64,000 bases of DNA from Methylophaga sp. UBA3192 (lineage in GTDB: Bacteria; Pseudomonadota; Gammaproteobacteria; Nitrosococcales; Methylophagaceae), in assembly GCA_002363955.1 (NCBI GenBank), contig DEXE01000003.1, forward strand, positions 23,511-87,510, given 5' to 3'. Made by a program: the position numbers and the translations under genes. This document shows, piece after piece, positions 49,983-58,213 of this stretch. Under the pieces are notes generated by a model. The model ran no database searches. It saw nothing but the letters and a program-made list of their open reading frames with translations, and had not been told where the DNA came from. Position 1 is the stretch's first letter; the number at the start of each line of letters is the position of its first letter.

Positions 49983-50975
49983 TTATTGACTGATAATAAA
50001 GTCACCAAAGGCGCGGCTGCCATCTCCGGTTTTAATATCTTCGATGCGTTTACCGGTTTCGGTATCAATGATGGAAACACTGCCGCTACCCCAGTTCGAA
50101 ACATACAGATGTTTGCCATTGGCGGTAATATCAATGCCTTCAGGACTATCATCCACCTCAATCGTGTTAATGGTTTCTGCAGCTGCAATATCAATTACAG
50201 AAACACTGTTTTCATCCTGATTGGTGACATAAAGAAATTTGCCATCAGGGCTGCTCACAGCGCAGTAAGGCCATTCTCCGACTTCAATAGTCGCGATTAC
50301 CGCAAGACTGTCGGTGTCGATCATGCTGACACTGTTATCCTGCACATTGACACTGAATAGTCTTTGTCCATCAGCGGTAAGGGCAAGTCCGAAAGGCGAT
50401 TTACCGACTTCAATGGTTGATTCCATTGTTTCGGTAAGCGTATTAATAATACTCACCGTGCTGTCATCGCGATTGGCAACATACAGACGGTTGCCGGATT
50501 CATCAAAGATCAGCCCGGCAGGTGATTTACCCACATCAATACGGTTTCGAATAAGCTGTTTATCCACGTCAACAATGCTGATTTTATGCTCATACCAATC
50601 AGCAACATAGGCCAGGCTACCATCATGATTGGTGGCGATACCGACTGGCCCCTGACCAACTGGAATCTGGCTGATTTCAGTTAATTGGTGGGCGTCTAAT
50701 ACAGATATATTCTGACTGTCTGGATTAGTAATCAGGACACGCTGACCATCCCGGCTTAATGCCACACCGGCAGGAGCCATACCCGCCGTAAGAGTACCGA
50801 CAACCGCCTTTTTATCGATATCAATCACACTGATGTCATTACTCAGCTGATTTGTAATAAAGGCATAATCAGCTGGTTCAGCACAAGCCGACAAACTAAA
50901 ACTGAGAGACACAAAAAAAGCGACCCGGTTAAGGGTCGCTTTCACTAATGCATTTTTGTTCATCAAAACGAGCAT
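49983..50975 (-). CDS. YVTN-type beta-propeller lipoprotein
   Basis: A 330-residue export protein with a lipobox-like signal (LSFSLSAC). The mature part is built from about seven blades of the YVTN type, with repeats such as NQLSNDISVIDIDKKAVVG, NRDDSTVSIINTLTETMEST and NQDENSVSVIDIAAAETINT roughly every 42 residues. The start at 50975 overlaps the stop of the mxaD-like gene (TAATG) behind GGAA. Related propellers occur in periplasmic PQQ/methanol-oxidation contexts, and here it is coupled to mxaD. A canonical terminator sequence lies inside codons 12-21. Confidence 0.82.
   Translation of the reverse strand: MLVLMNKNALVKATLNRVAFFVSLSFSLSACAEPADYAFITNQLSNDISVIDIDKKAVVGTLTAGMAPAGVALSRDGQRVLITNPDSQNISVLDAHQLTEISQIPVGQGPVGIATNHDGSLAYVADWYEHKISIVDVDKQLIRNRIDVGKSPAGLIFDESGNRLYVANRDDSTVSIINTLTETMESTIEVGKSPFGLALTADGQRLFSVNVQDNSVSMIDTDSLAVIATIEVGEWPYCAVSSPDGKFLYVTNQDENSVSVIDIAAAETINTIEVDDSPEGIDITANGKHLYVSNWGSGSVSIIDTETGKRIEDIKTGDGSRAFGDFIISQ
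50912..50942 (-). terminator. Intrinsic-terminator structure inside the YVTN gene
   Basis: On the minus strand AAAGCGACCC and GGGTCGCTTT form a perfect 10-bp stem with a 6-nt loop followed by four more T. It begins 33 nt after the YVTN start codon and lies in the signal-peptide codons. When the leader is being translated the hairpin would be covered; otherwise transcription should stop after the mxaD-like gene. An attenuator is the simplest reading. Confidence 0.75.
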
Positions 50976-51538
50976 TATTTTTCCATGATGTTTTTCAGGT
51001 TTTCCAATCCACTTTTATAAACAGCCGTAACTGCTTCTACTGCTTCAGCATCAGATTGACCCTCTGGTACAGGAGGGTTGTCCATGAAAGAACGGTAAAA
51101 CTTGGCACGCCATCTTACTTCTGTACCGCCATTGACTTCTTTTACAAACATCCATGATTTATAGGTTGAAACCGGCAGTGTGTAATAAGGAGTGTCTTTA
51201 CTGTTGAACGTAATTGTTTTGACGACACTCATATCCGTGATTTTGTATATTAAAGACATTTTTTCGTCATCAATTTTATCCAGCTCTTCAGTAATTGTGG
51301 GATTACCTTCGCTTTTCAAGGTTAAAACACGAACGTTGTCATCTTTCATTTCAACGCTTTCAACCGCCGGGTGCCATTTATCGATGGCACTGAAATCTTT
51401 TAGCATGGCCCATACTTTTTCAGGGGCTGCATTAATAACAATTTTTTCATCAACTTCTTGGCGAGTTGGGCCATGAGCTGTTGCTACCAGAGGTAAAGCA
51501 ATAACAGTGGCTGCAATGAGTTGCAAAAATTTCTTCAT
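50975..51538 (-). CDS. mxaD: MxaD-like SRPBCC periplasmic protein
   Basis: A 187-residue precursor with a signal peptide (MKKFLQLIAATVIALPLVA, cleaved near TAHG). The mature part opens HGPTRQEVDEKIVINAAPEK and continues VWAMLKDFSAIDKWHPAVES, an SRPBCC fold. The AHGPT opening and WHPAV are as in MxaD, a periplasmic protein that assists methanol dehydrogenase with its cytochrome. ATG 51538 follows GGAGACTC; an ATG at 51583 gives a longer n-region. It forms an operon with the YVTN propeller. No methanol dehydrogenase gene is in the window, so the link is by family resemblance. Confidence 0.78.
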   Translation of the reverse strand: MKKFLQLIAATVIALPLVATAHGPTRQEVDEKIVINAAPEKVWAMLKDFSAIDKWHPAVESVEMKDDNVRVLTLKSEGNPTITEELDKIDDEKMSLIYKITDMSVVKTITFNSKDTPYYTLPVSTYKSWMFVKEVNGGTEVRWRAKFYRSFMDNPPVPEGQSDAEAVEAVTAVYKSGLENLKNIMEK

Positions 51539-51741
51539 TCTTAAGAGTCTCCGTTTGAGTCGGTTGTTTACCAAGATATCCACATGAACTAAGAGTCAAG
51601 ACTGACATAACTAGTTCCTGAAACCTAAAATGGCGACAACACTTTAGCCGATACCGATGGGTTTTTCCACACAGCGATTTGACTTAACATCAGCGATTCA
51701 AGAAAATTAGCGGTCTTTCATATTAATATCGGCAATAAATA

Positions 51742-52548
51742 ATGGCACCACTGATCAAAATCAGGGATTTGCATTTTAACCGTGGAGACAAAGTTATCTT
51801 CAATGGGGTAGATATTGATATCTACCGGGGTAAGGTAACGGCCATTATGGGGCCGAGTGGTACTGGTAAAACTACACTGCTGAAGCTGATAGGCGGTCAG
51901 TTGAAACCGGATCGTGGCAGCGTTGAAATTGATGGGCAGAATGTTCATAAACTTTCTCACTCAAAGCTTTACGAATTGCGCAAGCGAATGGGAATGTTAT
52001 TTCAAAGCGGTGCCCTGTTGACAGATATTAATGTATTTGAAAATGTCGCTTTTCCGTTGCGGGAACACACAAAACTGCCTGAATCAATGATTCATGATTT
52101 GGTGTTAATGAAACTACAGGCTGTTGGTCTGCGAAATGCCCGGAATATGATGCCGGCGGAATTGTCTGGCGGGATGGCAAGAAGGGTTGCTTTGGCTCGG
52201 GCTGTTACTTTGGATCCGATGATGATTATGTACGATGAGCCGTTTACCGGACAGGATCCGATTTCGATGGGTACGCTGGTCAATCTGATTCGACGTCTAA
52301 ATGATGCGATGGGCCTGACCAGTATCATTGTTTCCCACGACGTGGCGGAAACCACGCAGATTGCAGATGAAATTTATTTGTTGTCCGGCGGGAAGGTCGT
52401 TGAGAAAGGTACGCCGGAAACACTTAAAACCTCTGGTTCAGATTGGGTTAAACAGTTTTTGCAAGGTTTGCCTGATGGGCCGGTTCCATTCCATTATCCC
52501 GGAAATGATTTTGGTAAAGATCTGTTGAATTCAGAGGAAAAACGATGA
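51742..52548 (+). CDS. mlaF: Phospholipid transport ATP-binding protein MlaF
   Basis: The ATPase of the MlaFEDB complex that maintains outer-membrane lipid asymmetry. The 268-residue protein has Walker A GPSGTGKTT at 37-45, the Q-loop region MLFQSGALLTDINVFENVAF, signature LSGGMARRVALARA and Walker B MIMYDEPFTGQDP. SIIVSHDVAETTQIAD carries the switch histidine. First gene of the mla cluster; overlaps mlaE by 4 bp. Confidence 0.96.
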   Translation: MAPLIKIRDLHFNRGDKVIFNGVDIDIYRGKVTAIMGPSGTGKTTLLKLIGGQLKPDRGSVEIDGQNVHKLSHSKLYELRKRMGMLFQSGALLTDINVFENVAFPLREHTKLPESMIHDLVLMKLQAVGLRNARNMMPAELSGGMARRVALARAVTLDPMMIMYDEPFTGQDPISMGTLVNLIRRLNDAMGLTSIIVSHDVAETTQIADEIYLLSGGKVVEKGTPETLKTSGSDWVKQFLQGLPDGPVPFHYPGNDFGKDLLNSEEKR

Positions 52549-53327
52549 TTGAGGTGCTACGCAGCCTCGGTCGCTGGGGATTAGATACCTTTCAGCGACT
52601 TGGCAGGGGCCATATTTTTCTGATGCAAATGCTGGCAGGTATGCCAAGCCTTGCATTCCGCTTTTCCCTGGTAGTTCAGCAATTATTTTATGTCGGTGTA
52701 TTATCAGTCTTGATAATTCTCATATCAGGCCTGTTTGTCGGCATGGTATTAGGCCTTCAGGGGTATAATACGCTGGTTGATTTTGGTGCGGAGGAATCAC
52801 TCGGGGTACTGGTTTCATTATCGCTGGTCAGGGAGCTTGGTCCTGTTGTCAGTGCATTGCTATTTGCGGGACGTGCCGGTTCTGCTTTAACGGCTGAAAT
52901 CGGCTTGATGAAAAGTACCGAACAGCTGTCTGGAATGGAGATGATGGCGGTGGATCCGATGCGTCGTATCATCGCCCCACGGTTTCTGGCTGGTTTGATT
53001 TCCATGCCGTTATTAGCGGCTATTTTTAGTGCGGTAGGGATATTCGGCGCTTTTCTGGTTGGTCATGGCTTGTTGGGCGTGGACGACGGGGCTTTCTGGT
53101 CTCAGATGCAAGCAAAAACTGACTGGTACGAAGATATTCTGAACGGTGTGATTAAAAGTATTGTCTTTGGTTTTGTTGTGACATGGATTGCTTTGTTTGA
53201 AGGTTATGATGCAACACCGACTTCTGAAGGTGTAGGGCGTGCCACAACGCGGACAGTTGTCCATTCCGCTTTTGCAATTCTCGGCCTGGACTTCGTTCTG
53301 ACTGCGTTGATGTTTGGAGATATATAA
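52545..53327 (+). CDS. mlaE: Phospholipid transport permease MlaE
   Basis: The inner-membrane permease of the Mla complex. The 260-residue protein has five to six hydrophobic segments and family motifs LFVGMVLGLQGYNTLVDFGA, LVRELGPVVSALLFAGRAGS, EIGLMKSTEQLSGMEMMAVD and the end stretch ATTRTVVHSAFAILGLDFVL. The ATG overlaps the mlaF stop and the TAA abuts the mlaD ATG. Confidence 0.96.
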   Translation: MIEVLRSLGRWGLDTFQRLGRGHIFLMQMLAGMPSLAFRFSLVVQQLFYVGVLSVLIILISGLFVGMVLGLQGYNTLVDFGAEESLGVLVSLSLVRELGPVVSALLFAGRAGSALTAEIGLMKSTEQLSGMEMMAVDPMRRIIAPRFLAGLISMPLLAAIFSAVGIFGAFLVGHGLLGVDDGAFWSQMQAKTDWYEDILNGVIKSIVFGFVVTWIALFEGYDATPTSEGVGRATTRTVVHSAFAILGLDFVLTALMFGDI

Positions 53328-53792
53328 ATGAATTCTAAAAGAAGTGCCGAGATCCTGGTCGGTTTGTTTGTTGCTGCTGGGATTGCAGCGTTATTTGTTC
53401 TGGCGATGAAAGTAAGTAACCTGGGTGATTTTACCGACGATAAAGGGTATGAAGTCGTTGCCAATTTCCAGAATATCGGCGGTCTTAAACCTCGTTCACC
53501 AGTGACTATGGCCGGAGTCAGAGTCGGGCGCGTCTCGTCGATTTCGCTGGACCCGGATACTTATGACGCTAAAGTCACCATCAATATTTATCCGCAGTAT
53601 GACAATATTCCAATGGACACATCCGCCAGTATTTTTACTGCCGGTTTATTGGGGGAGCAATATATAAGTCTGTCTCCAGGTGCTGACGACTTTTTTCTGC
53701 AAGATGGCGATATTATTGATTTGACTCAACCAGCAGTTGTATTGGAGCAGGTCATTGGTCAGTTCCTGTACAGTACCGCAGAAGGTGAATAA
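53328..53792 (+). CDS. mlaD: Phospholipid-binding MCE-domain protein MlaD
   Basis: The periplasmic MCE subunit anchored by one N-terminal helix (about 7-27). It has 154 residues, beginning KRSAEILVGLFVAAGIAALF. The MCE domain has NFQNIGGLKPRSPVTMAGVR and VGRVSSISLD, with ASIFTAGLLGEQYISLSPGA near the end, where the hydrophobic pore loop of the hexamer would form. Encoded directly after mlaE with no gap. Confidence 0.95.
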   Translation: MNSKRSAEILVGLFVAAGIAALFVLAMKVSNLGDFTDDKGYEVVANFQNIGGLKPRSPVTMAGVRVGRVSSISLDPDTYDAKVTINIYPQYDNIPMDTSASIFTAGLLGEQYISLSPGADDFFLQDGDIIDLTQPAVVLEQVIGQFLYSTAEGE

Positions 53793-53793
53793 T

Positions 53794-54423
53794 ATGATTT
53801 ACAATATCAAACAATTTTCTATCCAGCTGCTGGCAGTTGCATTTATGGGCATGATGGCGCTAAGTGCCTCAGCTCAGGCCATGCCGGAACCGCAGGCATT
53901 AGTGAAAGAAGCTTCAGACAACATGTTAAAAGCGTTGAAAGAACATGAGGCCGAACTGGAGCAGGATCCACAGAAAATTTTCTCATTGGTTCAGGATATT
54001 CTGATCCCGCATTTTGACTTTGAGCGTATGGCAAGACTGGCGTTAGGACGTAGCTGGCGTGATGCGTCAGCGGAACAGCAAGCCAAGTTTGTTGAAGAGT
54101 TCCGTCTGTTGCTGGTCAGAACCTATGCTACGGCGATGCTGGAATATACCAACGAAGAAATCCGGTTTTTACCATTCCGTGATGATATCGAAAAAGGTCG
54201 GGTAAATGTACCGATGGAAGTCGTACAGCCGAATGGCCCGTCCATTCCAATGGCTTTATCACTTTATAAAAATAAAAATGATGAATGGAAAGTTTACGAC
54301 GTTAAAATTGAAGGCATCAGTCTGGTGACCAACTATCGTTCATCTTTCAATCGGGATATTCGTACCAGTGGCATGGATGCGTTAATTGAAAATCTTTCTA
54401 AACGTAACGACAGAGCCAGATGA
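53794..54423 (+). CDS. mlaC: Phospholipid shuttle protein MlaC
   Basis: The soluble periplasmic carrier between MlaA and MlaFEDB. From ATG 53794 (GAAGGTG upstream) it has 209 residues, with a signal peptide ending ASAQAMPE and the Tol_Tol_Ttg2 domain: DPQKIFSLVQDILIPHFDFE, ARLALGRSWRDASAEQQAKF, LLLVRTYATAMLEYTNEEI and VYDVKIEGISLVTNYRSSFN. An ATG at 53737 lies inside mlaD and gives no signal peptide at its start. Confidence 0.95.
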   Translation: MIYNIKQFSIQLLAVAFMGMMALSASAQAMPEPQALVKEASDNMLKALKEHEAELEQDPQKIFSLVQDILIPHFDFERMARLALGRSWRDASAEQQAKFVEEFRLLLVRTYATAMLEYTNEEIRFLPFRDDIEKGRVNVPMEVVQPNGPSIPMALSLYKNKNDEWKVYDVKIEGISLVTNYRSSFNRDIRTSGMDALIENLSKRNDRAR

Positions 54424-54716
54424 TGAATCTGATTTTTGATGACGTTGCGAAACGTATTCTGGTTTCAGGTGAACTGACGTTTGGCACGGCAGCCAGCGGA
54501 ATTGATATGACCGAAGCGTTATTTGCTGAAACAGCCAATCTGGATGTTGATCTCAGCAAAGTCACTCACAGCGATAGTGCCGGTTTGGCGTTGCTGATTG
54601 AGTGGATGCGCCAGGCCAGGAAATTAAACAAACCAATTCGTTATTTCAATATGCCGGCACAAATGCTGGCGATGGCTGAAGCCAGCGGTTTGGAAGAACT
54701 CCTTCCTCTACAATAA
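54420..54716 (+). CDS. mlaB: STAS-domain protein MlaB
   Basis: A small cytoplasmic subunit that regulates MlaF. It has 98 residues, with LDVDLSKVTHSDSAGLALLI as the STAS core (the S in DSAG corresponds to the phosphorylatable position of anti-sigma antagonists) and EWMRQARKLNKPIRYFNMPA. It overlaps the mlaC stop; an ATG three bases later could equally be used. Confidence 0.93.
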   Translation: MMNLIFDDVAKRILVSGELTFGTAASGIDMTEALFAETANLDVDLSKVTHSDSAGLALLIEWMRQARKLNKPIRYFNMPAQMLAMAEASGLEELLPLQ

Positions 54717-54737
54717 ATTTACTAAAAGTGGTGAAAC

Positions 54738-54962
54738 ATGAAAGCAGCAGATATCAAAGTAATGATAGAAGCAGGCTTACCTGATGCTGATGTTGAAGTG
54801 TTTGGTGAAGATGGCCAGCATTTTGATGCCCGGGTTTTTAGTCCGTCATTCTCCGGAAAAAGCCTGATTGAACAACACCGTATGGTCAAAGCAACATTAG
54901 GTGACAGCTTCAGTAGTGGTGCTGTTCATGCCTTGTCACTTAAAACCGGTGTCTCCCGCTAA
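54738..54962 (+). CDS. ibaG: BolA-family protein IbaG
   Basis: A 74-residue BolA-like protein that works with monothiol glutaredoxins in Fe-S handling and cell-envelope homeostasis. Motifs: MIEAGLPDADVEVFGEDGQHF and the helix-turn element FSPSFSGKSLIEQHRMVKAT, followed by GDSFSSGAVHALSLKT. It lies between mlaB and murA, the conserved location in gammaproteobacteria. Confidence 0.94.
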   Translation: MKAADIKVMIEAGLPDADVEVFGEDGQHFDARVFSPSFSGKSLIEQHRMVKATLGDSFSSGAVHALSLKTGVSR

Positions 54963-54992
54963 TCCATTCCCTTATTCTTCCAGAGCAAACTC

Positions 54993-56279
54993 ATGGACAA
55001 ACTAATCATTAAAGGTGGTGTCGCGCTGGATGGCGAGATACGTATTTCCGGTGCAAAGAACGCAGCTTTGCCTATATTGATGGGCGCGTTGTTAGCCGAT
55101 TCGCCTGTACGTATCGGCAACGTACCACATTTGCATGATATTACCACCACACTAGAGCTTTTAGGCCGCATGGGGGTAACGCTTACAGTTGATGAACGCT
55201 CTGGGGTATTAATCGACCCGTCGACTTTAACGATTACCGAAGCCGCTTATGATCTGGTCAAGACCATGCGGGCATCTATTCTGGTTTTAGGGCCGTTATT
55301 AGCCAAATTCGGTAAAGCCGATGTGTCATTACCCGGTGGTTGTGCGATTGGTTCTCGCCCAGTAGATTTACATTTGCGTGGTCTGGAACAGATGGGCGCT
55401 GAAATCAAAGTGGAAAACGGTTATATCCGCGCAACCAGTGGCAAAGGCTTGAAAGGCGCGCATATCTTTATGGATCAGGTCACCGTAACCGGGACTGAAA
55501 ACCTGATGATGGCCGCCACTCTGGCATCCGGAACCACAATCATCGAAAACGCTGCCCGTGAGCCAGAAGTCGTGGATTTGGCAAAATACCTGAATCAAAT
55601 GGGCGCTAAAATTACCGGTGCTGGCTCAACAACGCTACAGATTGAAGGTGTTGAAAAGCTCAATGGTACGCATTACGCGATTCTGCCGGATCGTATTGAA
55701 ACGGGTACCTATCTGGTGGCTGCGGCAATCACACGTGGTCGTGTCAAACTGAAAGACACCGATGCTAATCAGTTAGAAGCTGTGTTACTCAAGTTGGAAG
55801 AGGCCGGGGCTAAAATTGAAGTAGGAGAAGATTGGATTACATTGGATATGGAAGGCAGAAGGCCTAAAGCGGTTAATATCCGTACAGCACCATATCCTGC
55901 ATTTCCAACTGATATGCAGGCCCAATTTACTGCGCTTAACAGTATTGCCGAAGGTCAGGCGACCATCGTTGAAACCGTATTTGAAAATCGTTTTATGCAT
56001 GTGCAGGAAATGCAGCGTATGGGGGCTAATTTGCAGATCGAAGGTAATACCGTGGTTTGCAAAGGTCAGGAAAAACTGACGGCAGCGCCAGTGATGGCTA
56101 CAGATCTACGTGCATCTGCCTGTCTGGTGTTGGCTGCTTTGGTTGCCGAAGGCGAAACCCAGGTAGAACGTATATATCATATTGATCGTGGTTACGAGTG
56201 TATTGAAGAAAAACTACAGCAATTAGGTGCTCGTATACGCCGTATTCCCACTCAGGCACGGGTGGCTTCGAATGGCTGA
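54993..56279 (+). CDS. murA: UDP-N-acetylglucosamine 1-carboxyvinyltransferase
   Basis: The first committed step of peptidoglycan synthesis, adding enolpyruvate to UDP-GlcNAc; target of fosfomycin. The 428-residue protein has the N-terminal K22-N23 (SGAKNAALPILMGALLA), the active-site cysteine C117 in LPGGCAIGSRPVDLHLRGLE, DRIETGTYLVAAAITRG and PAFPTDMQAQFTALNSIAEG. The cysteine implies fosfomycin-sensitive chemistry. It overlaps hisG by 8 bp. Confidence 0.97.
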   Translation: MDKLIIKGGVALDGEIRISGAKNAALPILMGALLADSPVRIGNVPHLHDITTTLELLGRMGVTLTVDERSGVLIDPSTLTITEAAYDLVKTMRASILVLGPLLAKFGKADVSLPGGCAIGSRPVDLHLRGLEQMGAEIKVENGYIRATSGKGLKGAHIFMDQVTVTGTENLMMAATLASGTTIIENAAREPEVVDLAKYLNQMGAKITGAGSTTLQIEGVEKLNGTHYAILPDRIETGTYLVAAAITRGRVKLKDTDANQLEAVLLKLEEAGAKIEVGEDWITLDMEGRRPKAVNIRTAPYPAFPTDMQAQFTALNSIAEGQATIVETVFENRFMHVQEMQRMGANLQIEGNTVVCKGQEKLTAAPVMATDLRASACLVLAALVAEGETQVERIYHIDRGYECIEEKLQQLGARIRRIPTQARVASNG

Positions 56280-56925
56280 AATGTTAACGCTGGCTTTATC
56301 AAAAGGCCGAATCTTTGAAGAAACATTACCGCTTCTGAAGGCGGCAGGCATCGAACCATTAGACGATCCGGAAAAAAGCCGTAAGCTGATTCTGGAAACC
56401 AATCTGCCGGATGTCCGACTCATCATCGTACGAGCTTCAGATGTACCGACATATGTTGAATATGGTGGCGCTGATATGGGTGTGGCCGGGAAAGATGTGT
56501 TGATGGAACATCCGGATGCCGAGCTGTATGAACCGGTGGATCTGAATATTGCCTGCTGCAAATTAATGACGGCTGGTAAACAAGATGAACAGAAGCCTCA
56601 AGGCCGGTTAAAAGTGGCAACAAAGTTTGTGGAAAGTACCAAGCGGTTTTATGCAGAACAGGGGCAACAGGTCGAGATCATCAAGCTCTATGGTTCAATG
56701 GAGCTGGCTCCTCTGGTCGGTATGGCGGATCGTATTGTAGATGTGGTTGATACTGGCAACACGCTGAGAGCAAATGGATTGACACCCATGGAGCATATTG
56801 CGGATATAAGTTCACGGTTGGTGGTCAATAAGGCATCCATGAAAACCAAACATGCACGGATTCAGCAATTTATTGAGCAGATCCGTAATGCAGTAAAAGA
56901 GCAGGCAAATGATGGAAATAAGTGA
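56272..56925 (+). CDS. hisG: ATP phosphoribosyltransferase, short form
   Basis: First enzyme of histidine synthesis. From ATG 56272 it has 217 residues, with LTLALSKGRIFEETLPLLKA, VRASDVPTYVEYGGADMGVA and the PRPP-binding VVDTGNTLRANGL. The roughly 80-residue C-terminal allosteric domain of E. coli HisG is absent, so this is the HisGS form, which needs HisZ as regulatory subunit. No hisZ is in the window. The start within murA (ATGGCTGAAATG) suggests coupling; 56281 is an alternative. Confidence 0.95.
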   Translation: MAEMLTLALSKGRIFEETLPLLKAAGIEPLDDPEKSRKLILETNLPDVRLIIVRASDVPTYVEYGGADMGVAGKDVLMEHPDAELYEPVDLNIACCKLMTAGKQDEQKPQGRLKVATKFVESTKRFYAEQGQQVEIIKLYGSMELAPLVGMADRIVDVVDTGNTLRANGLTPMEHIADISSRLVVNKASMKTKHARIQQFIEQIRNAVKEQANDGNK

Positions 56926-58213
56926 ATTAAACTTCCAGCAAGCTGATTTCTGGCCCAAGCTTTCCGAGCTGTTGGCTTGGGAGGGTGTGTCTGATGCAGC
57001 GATTACGGATACCGTTAGAAGTATTCTGGCAGATGTAAAACAGCGCGGTGATCAAGCGGTGGTTGAATACAGTCAAAAATTTGATCGTGTTAAAGCTACT
57101 GTCATGACTGATCTGGAAATTCCGTTGTCTCGGGCTGCTGCTGCGTTGGAATCAATTCCTAAGGCACAACGCCAGGCTTTGGAAAAAGCAGCGGAACGTG
57201 TACGTCAGTATCACGAACATCAAAAACAGGACTCCTGGCACTACGTGGAAGATGATGGCACCGTGTTGGGCCAGCAGGTCACTCCTTTGGATCGTGCCGG
57301 TTTATATGTGCCAGGTGGTAAAGCGGCTTATCCTTCATCCGTCTTGATGAATGCCATTCCGGCCAAAGTGGCGGGTGTGCAGGAATTGATCATGGTGGTG
57401 CCGACACCTGATGATGAAGTAAACGATCTGGTATTAGCCGCTGCGGCCATTGCTGGTGTTGATCGTATTTTTGCCATTGGGGGTGCGCAGGCTGTTGCAG
57501 CATTGGCGTATGGTACTGAAACCATTCCACAGGTCGATAAAATTGTCGGTCCGGGTAATATTTTTGTGGCGACTGCCAAGGGTATGGTTTTTGGCACCGT
57601 GGGTATCGATATGATTGCCGGACCATCAGAAATTCTGGTGATTTGTGATGGAAAAACCGATCCGGACTGGATTGCCATGGATTTGTTTTCACAGGCCGAA
57701 CATGATGAAGATGCCCAATCAATTCTGATTTCACCTGATGCAGACTTTTTACAAAAAGTTAAAGCCTCTATTGCTCGTTTGTTACCGACAATGGAACGCC
57801 AGAAAATTATTGAAACGTCATTAATAAATCGTGGTGCAATTATTCTGGTTGATGATATGCAGCAGGCGGTTGAAGTCTGCAATTATATTGCGCCAGAGCA
57901 TTTGGAATTGTCAGTTGATGAACCGATGGAAATGGCTAAACAAATTCGCCATGCCGGTGCTATTTTTATGGGCCGATATACCCCTGAAGCTTTGGGTGAT
58001 TATTGTGCAGGACCAAACCATGTATTGCCGACGTCACGCACAGCACGTTTCAGCTCACCGTTGGGAGTCTATGACTTCCAGAAACGTTCGAGCCTGATTC
58101 AGGTGTCACCGCAGGGTGCTCAAAGTTTGGGACAAATTGCATCGGTGTTGGCGCGCGGTGAAAGTCTTACTGCACATGCCCGAAGTGCTGAGTATCGTTT
58201 ACAGGAAAAATAA
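56909..58213 (+). CDS. hisD: Histidinol dehydrogenase
   Basis: A zinc enzyme that oxidises L-histidinol to histidine in two NAD-dependent steps. The 434-residue protein has VTPLDRAGLYVPGGKAAYPS, DKIVGPGNIFVATAKGMVFG, VGIDMIAGPSEILVICDG and DLFSQAEHDEDAQSI (zinc/histidine ligands), then GAIFMGRYTPEALGDYCAGP and the H in GPNHVLPT. It overlaps hisG by 17 bp and is followed directly by hisC. Confidence 0.97.
   Translation: MMEISELNFQQADFWPKLSELLAWEGVSDAAITDTVRSILADVKQRGDQAVVEYSQKFDRVKATVMTDLEIPLSRAAAALESIPKAQRQALEKAAERVRQYHEHQKQDSWHYVEDDGTVLGQQVTPLDRAGLYVPGGKAAYPSSVLMNAIPAKVAGVQELIMVVPTPDDEVNDLVLAAAAIAGVDRIFAIGGAQAVAALAYGTETIPQVDKIVGPGNIFVATAKGMVFGTVGIDMIAGPSEILVICDGKTDPDWIAMDLFSQAEHDEDAQSILISPDADFLQKVKASIARLLPTMERQKIIETSLINRGAIILVDDMQQAVEVCNYIAPEHLELSVDEPMEMAKQIRHAGAIFMGRYTPEALGDYCAGPNHVLPTSRTARFSSPLGVYDFQKRSSLIQVSPQGAQSLGQIASVLARGESLTAHARSAEYRLQEK

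Noticed and set aside
57328..57882. 184-codon minus-strand ORF inside hisD
   Set aside because: Complement of conserved HisD motifs; low-complexity Ser/Ile/Ala composition typical of an antisense frame.
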